6,133 bases of DNA from an uncultured Clostridium sp. (GTDB taxonomy: Bacteria; Bacillota; Clostridia; TANB77; CAG-508). Where the stretch lies: assembly GCA_900556695.1 (NCBI GenBank), contig USQA01000074.1:1-6133 (forward strand), in the 5' to 3' direction. Position 1 is the stretch's first letter, and every line of letters begins with the position of its first letter. Of the stretch, positions 1 through 6,027 are shown piece after piece. Position numbers and translations under genes: made by a program. The notes under the pieces were generated by a model that saw nothing but the letters and a program-made list of their open reading frames with translations, searched no databases and was not told the origin of the DNA.

Positions 1-62
1 GTGCTTTTGTTAAATTCTGGATTTAAGTCATATCCATTAACAGATAAAAATGCTAAGTTATT
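1..62 (-). repeat. Start of cadherin-like repeat Cad16 (partial at window edge)
   Basis: The last visible residues (NLAFLSVNGYDLNPEFNKS) match the first strand and the LNPEFNK motif that opens each repeat. The array therefore continues beyond the window and the protein is longer than 1985 residues. Confidence 0.7.
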
Positions 63-3000
63 ATTATCTGATCCAGTTTTTGTAACCTTCAGTGAATAAT
101 TCTTTGTAGTTACACCATCTGGTGCTGTTACTTTTATTGTAATCTGATTTGTTCCTCTTTCTAAGTTTTTATTGCCAATTATTTCATATGTTGCATCTTC
201 TTGTTCTGTTGTTGCATTTATTTCTAGTTCACTTAGTTTTGTTTCTAAAGTATATAGTGTTGTTTCTTTATTAAATACTGGTAAAATGCTATGATTTTGT
301 ATAACTAAATTTGATAAATTTGCATTTGTTGATTTTGCTCTATTTACTTTTATTTGATAAACTTTTTCATCTCCTGAAGTAGATGTAACTTTTACAGTTA
401 TAACATTTAATCCAACATTTAATTCATGTTCTCCTGTTCCTGTAATTATTGCTGTATTGTCTAAGGCTTTTGCCACAACATTAATTTTTTCTTCTTCATA
501 TGGTAAATTAACTTCATAAACTAATGTATTTGCTTCAAAATTTGGAGATAAAGTTCCTTTATCTACTGTTAGTTCTACTAAATCACAACATTGATTTAAA
601 TCTGGCTGTCTATAAACTATTATTGTGTAATCTTTTTTAGTTAATCCATCTGATGCTGTAACCTCTATAGTAACTTTATTTTCCCCATAAACAAAATCAC
701 TATTTCCTATTACTTTATATGTTGCATCTTTATCTTCTGTCTCTATTTCTAGATTTAGGCTTTCTACATCATCTTGTACTTTCATATGATATTCAGTAGT
801 TGTTTTTTCAAAATTCTCGTATAGTTCTCCCTCTTTTGCAAATACCTTTTTTAAATATGCATTATCAGATTTTGCTCTATTTACTATTATTTTATATTCT
901 TTGTTTGTACCATCTTCTGCTGTTGCAACAATAGTAATAATATTTTTTCCTATTTCTAGATTATATTTTCCATTTCCAACTACATTTGTTGTTGTCTTTT
1001 CTGGAATAGCAGTAATTGTAATTTCATCTATTTCATTTCTTACATTTATTTCATAGGTACTAGCATCTACTTTATCAACAATTTGATTTTTATCATTATC
1101 TATTCTTAATAAATTTGTATTAGAGTTTTGTTTTCTTATAACATTTAATTCATAAGTCCTTATATCCCCATTTTCCGCTTCTACTGTTAATGTTATATTA
1201 TTTTCTCCCTTTTCTAGTGCATATACCCCTTCTCCTATTACAGTACTTGCTGAATCTTCCTTTTTAGCTGTGACCTTTATATTATCTACTTCATTTTCCA
1301 CTTCTACAGTATATTTTAATGTTTCTTTATTAAATGTAGGATTTAATTTTCCACTGCTTGTAATAATATTAGTTAAATAATTATTACTTGAAGCTTCTTT
1401 TATTACTTTAATTTTATAATCTCTTTGGTCTCCATTTTCTGCTGTTACTCTTATTATTACATAATTTGTGCCTGTAAAGAAATTATTGTTTTGCAAAATT
1501 TTATATGTTGCAGATTTATCTTCTGTTTGTACAACAAGCGGTAATGTTTTTGTATCTGATGGAACTGTTATTTCATATTCTGTAATTAATTTATCAAATT
1601 CAACATTAAAATTCCCAATTGTTGATATTAATTCTTTTAAATAATTATTACTTGATTGGCTTCTATTAATATTAACATTGTATGTACCAATAGAACCATC
1701 TTCAGCTTCAACTTGTATTTTATATGTATTTGTCCCTGTTTTTAATATTTTTTCACCAATTCCTGAAACACTTGATGTTGTTGCTTCTGCCTTCGCTTCT
1801 AATGTAACTTTTTCAACTTCATTTGGAACTGTAACAGTATATGTATCTAATACTTTATTAAAGGTTGGATTTAGAGCTAGTTCTTCATCATCTTTTTTTA
1901 CTTTTAAAGATGATAAAAATACATTTCCACTTTGTTTTCTATATGCATGTATAATATAAACTAATTGTTCACCATTTGGTGCATTTACAATTATATAAAT
2001 ATCATTTAATCCAACTTTTAAGTTCTTATTTCCTTCTATTACAGGAGTAATTTCCTTCATTTCTGGTATTGCAGTAATATCTAATGACGTTACTTCATTA
2101 TCTACTTCTACAAAATATTCTAAAACATCTTGGTCAAATACCATGTCTGTTTCTACATTATCTATACTTAAGCTTTCTAACAAGCAGTTTCCACTCATAT
2201 CTCTTGTAATGTGATATGTATAAGTATCTACCGATCTACCATCTTCTGAGGTAACATTTATTTTTATTTCATTTTCCCCAGCTTTTAATTCTATTGTTCC
2301 ATCCCCTGTTACAGTTTGATATTTATGTCCTTTTTCAACATTAAAGGTTAATTTCTTTATTCTACTTGGAACAGTCATAGAATATTCATGTACTTCTGGG
2401 TTAAATTCTTTTGGATTAAGGACCCCATAAATAGGATTTACATTTATAATAGATTCAATTAATCCGTCTATTGTAATATTAGTTGGCTTAGAATTATTGG
2501 ATGCATCTCTTATAGCTTTTATTGTATATACTCTTTCTTCACCATTTTCTGCTGTTACTTTTAGATTTATAATATTTTCTCCTGCTGCAATATCATAAGT
2601 TCCATTTCCTTCTACTGTTGCTTTTATATCATCAACAACACCATAAATTGTAAGTTCTGTATCTTCTGAATCTAAATTTACAGTATATTCTGTATCATCA
2701 TAACTAACTTCTGGAGTTATTGTTCCTTTATTTATTTGTATTTCTTTTAATAAATTATTTTGCGATGGATCTTCAAGTAAAGTTATTCTTGCATATCCAT
2801 CTGAATCATTACCTGTTACATAATTTCCTTGTGGATTTTTCATTTGTACTAAATCTTGTCTTGTAGTGGTCCATTCATATCCTTCTCCATCTATCATAAC
2901 AGTATCTTTAAATTTAAATCCTGAAGTATGTATACAATCATCTATTGAGTTTCCATTTTCATCTGTTGATTTACATCCTTCATGTCCTGATATATATGAT

Positions 3001-4685
3001 GATCCTCCAGATCCTGCTGAAGCACGGCTAATATTGTTTGTCATTCCTCCATAGTATCCTGAGCCACCGCCTCCAACACCATCACTGTCTGCTTTTCCCC
3101 ATGCATCTTTTCCTATTCCTAATGCATATCCAGAAGTTTGAGTTCCTGCTGGACTTTTTGGATAATATGATATACCTTCTAATCCACCTCCTGCTCCTCC
3201 TTTAAATGTCCAAGAGGCTCCGCCTCCTGCTCCTGCTACCATTATCCTAGAGTATAAACTATTGGTATCATTCCATGCTCCACTTGTTAGCCTGAAGTCT
3301 GTGGCTCCTCCACCACCACCGCTGGCTTCGTCATCTGAATTATCCCATGTTCCAAGGCCTCCACCATTCCAGCCTCCTAACGAATTTTGTCTTACAACAG
3401 CATCTGTTCCTTTTCCACCTACATATACATAAATAGTATCTCCCTCATTTAGTCTTACAGTACCTGATGTATACCCTCCATTTCCTGGAATTCCTTTTAA
3501 TTTTCCATCATTTCTTGATTTTCCACCTCTTGCTCCCCATGCTTCAAATTTATAAAACCCTGCTGCTGGTGCTACAAAAGTTTGATATTCTTTTCCTACA
3601 TATGGAAAATCATATATTTGCTCTCCTAAGTTTTCTCCTTTTATTACAGTTATTGTATATACTGTATCTTCTACTCCTTCTCTAGAAACAGTTACTGTTA
3701 CAGTATTTTTACCTTCTTTTATATATCCTGCACCTTTTACAACTACTTTTGCATTATCATCATAAGGTGTTGCTATAATATCAAGAGAAACTATTCCTGA
3801 AGTTACTTTATATTCATAATCGTATTTATCACTTTCAAACAATTGTGAAAATTCTTGATTTTTTATATCTAAAAATTTCAATTTTGTATTTGGCTGTTTA
3901 TTTAAAATTAAATTATATTCTGTTGTACTTGTTCCATCTTCTGATGTAACTTGTATTGTGTGTATTGTAGTAGAATTTTTGGTTTCTACTTCTCCGTCTC
4001 CGACAATAGTTTGTCCTGGGAATTTCTTTATAGCTTCTATAATCGTATTTTCTTCTACATTATATGGTAATTCAATTTCATATCTTAAAGTTTCTTCTTT
4101 GTAATTTTCTATATCTCTTCCTGCTACCTTAATATTTTTCAAATAACTATCTGAAGACGGTTTTCTATAAAAATATAAATTATATACAAATTCTATTCCT
4201 TCTGCTGTTTTTACTTTTATTTGTTTTTTAGTTTCTCCTGCTATTGTTTCTACTTGTTGTATTAATCCACCTTCTACTTCTACATTATCACTTGATGGTG
4301 TTATTGTAATAGTTGGATATGCTTGTTCTTTGTCTAATTCAATATAATAGTCATTTTCAGCAGGATTAAAGTTTCTGCTCATTTTTCCAGTATCAACATT
4401 TATATCTAATATTGGATATTCTTCAGCAGTCATACTCAAAGGAGTAATAGTTGCTTTGCTGGTATCTGTAGCACCTGCTGTTAGTTCAGTATTAGTAAAT
4501 ACTTTTCCAGAGTAATGATATGAATCTTCTAAACTAGTATATGTTTGAACTCTTGGAGTAATATCACTTTGAGAATTAATAGCAATACAACCTGCATGTC
4601 CAGATACATAACCTGAGCCACCAGCTCCACTAGAAGCTTTTGAGCTATTGCTCATGTATCCACCCCAGTAGCCACCTCCGGCCAC
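1..4685 (-). CDS. Continuation of the giant cadherin-like/glycine-rich surface protein (partial; 3' end outside the window)
   Basis: This frame has no stop codon from 4688 to the window edge, about 1560 codons; it is bounded upstream by TAG at 4691-4689. Homology shows it is the rest of the protein started at 5958. It encodes the second half of GRD1 (GYWGGYMSN, then SGAGGSGYVSGHAGC), Cad3-5, a complete GRD2, Cad6-15 and the beginning of Cad16. With one base removed near 4680 the whole protein has at least 1985 residues. No cell-wall sorting motif, membrane anchor or catalytic domain is visible, but the C-terminus lies outside. If the frameshift is real, a start could come from GTG at 4685-4683 (GGAG 6 nt upstream, at 4695-4692) or ATG at 4655-4653; either product would lack a signal peptide. 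Composition is rich in Thr, Asn, Glu, Val and Lys, typical of extracellular beta-sandwich stalks. Export and adhesion are inferred. Confidence 0.88.
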   Translation of the reverse strand, partial: MAGGGYWGGYMSNSSKASSGAGGSGYVSGHAGCIAINSQSDITPRVQTYTSLEDSYHYSGKVFTNTELTAGATDTSKATITPLSMTAEEYPILDINVDTGKMSRNFNPAENDYYIELDKEQAYPTITITPSSDNVEVEGGLIQQVETIAGETKKQIKVKTAEGIEFVYNLYFYRKPSSDSYLKNIKVAGRDIENYKEETLRYEIELPYNVEENTIIEAIKKFPGQTIVGDGEVETKNSTTIHTIQVTSEDGTSTTEYNLILNKQPNTKLKFLDIKNQEFSQLFESDKYDYEYKVTSGIVSLDIIATPYDDNAKVVVKGAGYIKEGKNTVTVTVSREGVEDTVYTITVIKGENLGEQIYDFPYVGKEYQTFVAPAAGFYKFEAWGARGGKSRNDGKLKGIPGNGGYTSGTVRLNEGDTIYVYVGGKGTDAVVRQNSLGGWNGGGLGTWDNSDDEASGGGGGATDFRLTSGAWNDTNSLYSRIMVAGAGGGASWTFKGGAGGGLEGISYYPKSPAGTQTSGYALGIGKDAWGKADSDGVGGGGSGYYGGMTNNISRASAGSGGSSYISGHEGCKSTDENGNSIDDCIHTSGFKFKDTVMIDGEGYEWTTTRQDLVQMKNPQGNYVTGNDSDGYARITLLEDPSQNNLLKEIQINKGTITPEVSYDDTEYTVNLDSEDTELTIYGVVDDIKATVEGNGTYDIAAGENIINLKVTAENGEERVYTIKAIRDASNNSKPTNITIDGLIESIINVNPIYGVLNPKEFNPEVHEYSMTVPSRIKKLTFNVEKGHKYQTVTGDGTIELKAGENEIKINVTSEDGRSVDTYTYHITRDMSGNCLLESLSIDNVETDMVFDQDVLEYFVEVDNEVTSLDITAIPEMKEITPVIEGNKNLKVGLNDIYIIVNAPNGEQLVYIIHAYRKQSGNVFLSSLKVKKDDEELALNPTFNKVLDTYTVTVPNEVEKVTLEAKAEATTSSVSGIGEKILKTGTNTYKIQVEAEDGSIGTYNVNINRSQSSNNYLKELISTIGNFNVEFDKLITEYEITVPSDTKTLPLVVQTEDKSATYKILQNNNFFTGTNYVIIRVTAENGDQRDYKIKVIKEASSNNYLTNIITSSGKLNPTFNKETLKYTVEVENEVDNIKVTAKKEDSASTVIGEGVYALEKGENNITLTVEAENGDIRTYELNVIRKQNSNTNLLRIDNDKNQIVDKVDASTYEINVRNEIDEITITAIPEKTTTNVVGNGKYNLEIGKNIITIVATAEDGTNKEYKIIVNRAKSDNAYLKKVFAKEGELYENFEKTTTEYHMKVQDDVESLNLEIETEDKDATYKVIGNSDFVYGENKVTIEVTASDGLTKKDYTIIVYRQPDLNQCCDLVELTVDKGTLSPNFEANTLVYEVNLPYEEEKINVVAKALDNTAIITGTGEHELNVGLNVITVKVTSTSGDEKVYQIKVNRAKSTNANLSNLVIQNHSILPVFNKETTLYTLETKLSELEINATTEQEDATYEIIGNKNLERGTNQITIKVTAPDGVTTKNYSLKVTKTGSDNNNLAFLSVNGYDLNPEFNKS
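63..2759 (-). repeat. Array of ten complete cadherin-like repeats, Cad6 to Cad15 (coding)
   Basis: The repeats run head to tail with a pitch near 88 residues (264 nt). Boundaries by eye: Cad6 2759-2490, Cad7 2489-2187, Cad8 2186-1923, Cad9 1922-1644, Cad10 1643-1380, Cad11 1379-1116, Cad12 1115-861, Cad13 860-591, Cad14 590-324, Cad15 323-63. Shared pattern: L..L......L.P.FN..T..Y.V.V....... I...A, then V.G.G...L..G.N.I.I.VTAE(D/N)G....Y.I.V.R, then a short Ser/Asn-rich linker. Cad10, Cad13 and Cad15 form a subtype with TED(K)xATY(K/E)I in place of the V.G.G strand. Such arrays usually act as extracellular stalks that hold a binding domain away from the cell. Cad7 is the longest, at 101 residues. 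Confidence 0.85.
2778..3605 (-). other. Glycine-rich domain 2 (ALK/LTK-type GRD), coding segment
   Basis: This complete domain is about 275 residues long (about 785-1060 of the frame-corrected protein). Order of motifs: GKEYQTFVAPAAGFYKFE, then AWGARGG, GNGGYTSG, IYVYVGGKGTDAVV, GGWNGGGLGTWDNSDDE, GGGGGATDFRL, SRIMVAGAGGGASW, GVGGGGSGYYGGM, SSYISGHEGC and the closing GYARITLLE. By eye it is identical to GRD1 at well over half of the core positions. It has Ala where GRD1 has Cys (FEAWG versus FECWG). It carries two cysteines in its C-terminal part (HEGC and DDC, 15 residues on) that could form a disulfide. Its intact frame is the reference that exposes the frameshift in GRD1. Confidence 0.85.
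3630..4430 (-). repeat. Cadherin-like repeats Cad3 to Cad5 (coding)
   Basis: Three repeats separate the two glycine-rich domains. Cad3 (4430-4146) is divergent, with YPILDINVDTGKMSRNFNP and an ending FVYNLYFYRKPSSDS. Cad4 (4145-3888) starts YLKNIKVAGRD and ends TTEYNLILNKQ. Cad5 (3887-3630) starts TKLKFLDIK and contains SLDIIATPYDDNAK and DTVYTITV. Cad5 resembles Cad2, the repeat directly before GRD1, more than its neighbours, which suggests that a Cad-GRD unit was duplicated. Confidence 0.75.
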
Positions 4686-5217
4686 CGCCTACTCCATCAT
4701 TATCAGCTGTTCCGGAAGCATTTTGTCCTATTCCAAACGAATATCCAGTAGTTTGCGTTCCACTTTTTGCTTTTACTCCATTAGATCCTGAAATTCCTCC
4801 TCCTGCTCCTCCTTTATATGTCCATGAAGCTCCACCGCCTCCACCAGCAACAATTATTCTAGATGCTAAACTTTCAGAATTATTCCAATTTCCACTTACT
4901 AAACGTATATCTGTTGCACCTCCGCCAGCTCCTGATGTTTCATTATCAGAATGATCCCACGTTCCAAGTCCTCCACCATTCCAAGTTGCTGCTGAATCTT
5001 TACTTACAACTGCATCTGTTCCTTGTTGCCCAATGTAAACATAATACTTTTCACCTTTTTTTAAAAGAATTTCACCTTTAGCATATCCTCCCTTTCCTGG
5101 TGTTCCTCCTAATGAACCATTAATTCTAGATTTTCCTCCTCGTGCTCCCCAACATTCAAATTTATACGTACCTGTATATGGAACAGTAAATTCTTGATAT
5201 CCTCCTGAATAACTATA
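4440..5217 (-). other. Glycine-rich domain 1 (ALK/LTK-type GRD), coding segment
   Basis: The domain begins with GYQEFTVPYTGTYKFECWGARGG (core FECWGARGG, residues 267-275), the usual entry of the bacterial and metazoan glycine-rich family (Pfam PF12810, the fold found in the ALK and LTK receptor ectodomains). Then come GKGGYAKG, YYVYIGQQGTDAVV, WNGGGLGTWDHSD, GAGGGATDIRL, SRIIVAGGGGGASW and GGAGGG. After the frameshift it continues with SGAGGSGYVSGHAGC. The C-terminal tail contains VFTNTELTAG but lacks the GYARI closing motif seen in GRD2, so its end is uncertain. In ALK such domains form polyglycine helices and bind cytokine-like ligands; the ligand here is unknown. Confidence 0.8.
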
Positions 5218-5958
5218 ATTGTTTTCTTCTAAAGCTTTTTCGCAAGTTATTGAATATACCATTGGTTCAGTAACATATGGATTTGTAACTGTTATTGTAA
5301 TTACACTTCCTATGTTTATATTTTCATTACCTTTTATTGTTATTGTTGATTCTTTATCATATGCTATTGCATAAACCTTTAGTGATGTTATATTATCTAA
5401 AATGTCAACTGTGTATTCTGTTGTTTTATCTTGAAACTCTGGGCTTAATGCAAAAGAATTTATTTCTATATTTTTTAAATATGCACTGTGTGTTCTTGTT
5501 AAATTTAAAGTGTATGTATTTTTATTGGTTTTATCCTCAGATAATACATTAAAACTAATCGTTTTACTATTTTTTGTTAATACAACTTTTGTATCTCCTT
5601 TAACTGTTTGATTCTCATTTGCTTTTAAATACTCTATTGTCAATACATCTTCGATATTATACTCTAACATTAAATCATAATTTATTTTATTATCCTCAAA
5701 TAGATATTCTTTGTCATTTATTTTTACTCCACGTATAAATGCAGTACTTGAATCTGCATTTTCTGTATCAGAAGCTTCATCATTAAAATCTGTTAATACA
5801 CTTATTTTTGTTTGATTAATAATACTATCAATTTTTTCAGACACAGGAATACCCGTTAGCTTTACTATCGCTAACGTTGATGTAACTAATGCAATACTTG
5901 CAAATGTTGTTAATATTCTTTTTTTGATTGTTTTCTTGAATTTGCGACTTAGTTTCAA
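4645..5958 (-). CDS. N-terminal part of a giant secreted protein: signal peptide, two cadherin-like repeats and a frameshifted glycine-rich domain
   Basis: This 437-residue ORF begins at TTG (5958-5956), chosen because AAGGAG lies 8 nt upstream and an in-frame stop lies shortly before it (5982-5980). Residues 1-14 are strongly basic (MKLSRKFKKTIKKR) and 15-32 are hydrophobic, marking a Sec signal peptide or uncleaved anchor. An acidic, Ser/Asp/Glu-rich linker follows to about residue 74. Residues 75-158 and 159-246 are two repeats resembling the bacterial 'cadherin-like beta sandwich' family (Pfam PF12733): L..I.I....LSPEF....TEYTV, then G.....G...ITVT, then VYSIT. From residue 248 a glycine-rich domain starts (FECWGARGG, GGATDIRL, RIIVAGGGGG). 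The last dozen residues (RRWLLGWIHEQ, then TAG) do not fit that domain. The matching continuation (GGGYWGGYMSN) is in another frame, so this ORF is the 5' part of the gene that continues down to position 1. Role as a surface adhesin or receptor is inferred. Confidence 0.9.
   Translation of the reverse strand: MKLSRKFKKTIKKRILTTFASIALVTSTLAIVKLTGIPVSEKIDSIINQTKISVLTDFNDEASDTENADSSTAFIRGVKINDKEYLFEDNKINYDLMLEYNIEDVLTIEYLKANENQTVKGDTKVVLTKNSKTISFNVLSEDKTNKNTYTLNLTRTHSAYLKNIEINSFALSPEFQDKTTEYTVDILDNITSLKVYAIAYDKESTITIKGNENINIGSVITITVTNPYVTEPMVYSITCEKALEENNYSYSGGYQEFTVPYTGTYKFECWGARGGKSRINGSLGGTPGKGGYAKGEILLKKGEKYYVYIGQQGTDAVVSKDSAATWNGGGLGTWDHSDNETSGAGGGATDIRLVSGNWNNSESLASRIIVAGGGGGASWTYKGGAGGGISGSNGVKAKSGTQTTGYSFGIGQNASGTADNDGVGGGRRWLLGWIHEQ
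4672..4688 (-). other. Single-base frameshift site inside glycine-rich domain 1
   Basis: The upstream frame reads GVGGG and then RRWLLGWIHEQ-stop. The downstream frame reads GGGYWGGYMSN, matching GVGGGGSGYYGGM at the same place in GRD2 (around 3045-3085). Removing one base of the GG at 4680-4681 on the plus strand restores six glycines in a row and a continuous frame. The two frames overlap only between 4688 and 4648, so any shift must happen there. There is no long homopolymer here. A sequencing or assembly error is the simplest explanation; a true disabling mutation or a programmed +1 shift are alternatives. Confidence 0.85.
5230..5736 (-). repeat. Cadherin-like beta-sandwich repeats Cad1 and Cad2 (coding)
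   Basis: Two repeats of about 84-88 residues lie between the signal peptide and GRD1. Cad1 (5736-5485, residues 75-158) is divergent: it starts IRGVKINDKEYLF and ends YTLNLTR. Cad2 (5484-5230) is closer to consensus: AYLKNIEI, LSPEFQDKTTEYTV, SLKVYAIAYDKEST, then VYSIT. Assignment to the PF12733-type family is by pattern recognition. Classical cadherin calcium motifs (LDRE, DxNDN) are absent, so calcium binding should not be assumed. Confidence 0.75.
5857..5958 (-). other. Signal peptide or N-terminal membrane anchor (coding segment)
   Basis: The first 14 residues contain eight Lys/Arg. They are followed by an 18-residue hydrophobic stretch (ILTTFASIALVTSTLAIV, residues 15-32). Thr28-Leu29-Ala30 could serve as a signal peptidase I site (small residues at -3 and -1), but the hydrophobic run continues past it, so an uncleaved anchor is also possible. 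Either way, the rest of the protein would lie outside the cytoplasm. Confidence 0.8.
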
Positions 5959-5966
5959 AAGTACCT

Positions 5967-5972
5967 CTCCTT
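5967..5972 (-). promoter_or_regulatory. Shine-Dalgarno site AAGGAG that fixes the TTG start
   Basis: On the minus strand AAGGAG is followed by an 8-nt spacer (AGGTACTT) and then TTG AAA CTA. This strong, well-spaced site supports TTG (5958-5956) as the start. No ATG lies in frame upstream before the stop at 5982-5980. Confidence 0.85.
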
Positions 5973-5997
5973 GTATTTTTTAATATATATATATATT

Positions 5998-6027
5998 ATT
6001 TTATTAATATTTTAGAGGTTTTATCAA
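5998..6027 (-). promoter_or_regulatory. Possible sigma-A promoter (TTGATA - 18 nt - TAAAAT)
   Basis: Minus-strand TTGATA (6027-6022) is followed after 18 nt by TAAAAT (6003-5998), about 40 nt before the TTG start. In such AT-rich DNA, hexamers like these arise by chance, so support is weak. The TATAAT at 6114-6109 is an alternative -10 box that would give a leader of about 145 nt. Confidence 0.3.

Noticed and set aside
63..2759. Regular spacing of similar sequence resembling a CRISPR or satellite array
   Set aside because: The period is about 264 nt, variable, and explained by tandem protein domains in an uninterrupted reading frame.
1678..3685. Several short plus-strand open frames (1678-1959, 2866-3054, 3467-3685)
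   Set aside because: They sit wholly inside the continuous minus-strand frame, show hydrophobic low-complexity sequence typical of antisense shadows, and have no recognisable ribosome binding site or domain.
4672..4688. Phase variation by homopolymer or short-repeat slippage at the frameshift
   Set aside because: No mononucleotide run longer than two bases is present. Slippage among GGN triplets would change length by three and keep the frame.
4640..4954. Plus-strand proline-rich open frame
   Set aside because: It lies antisense to the glycine-rich domain, where GGN codons read as NCC (proline, alanine, threonine, serine) on the other strand. The minus-strand reading has clear domain homology and this one does not.
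4863..5552. Plus-strand open frames 4863-5081 and 5337-5552
   Set aside because: They are antisense to GRD1 and Cad2. Their Leu/His/Phe-rich composition is what AT-rich antisense DNA gives by chance.
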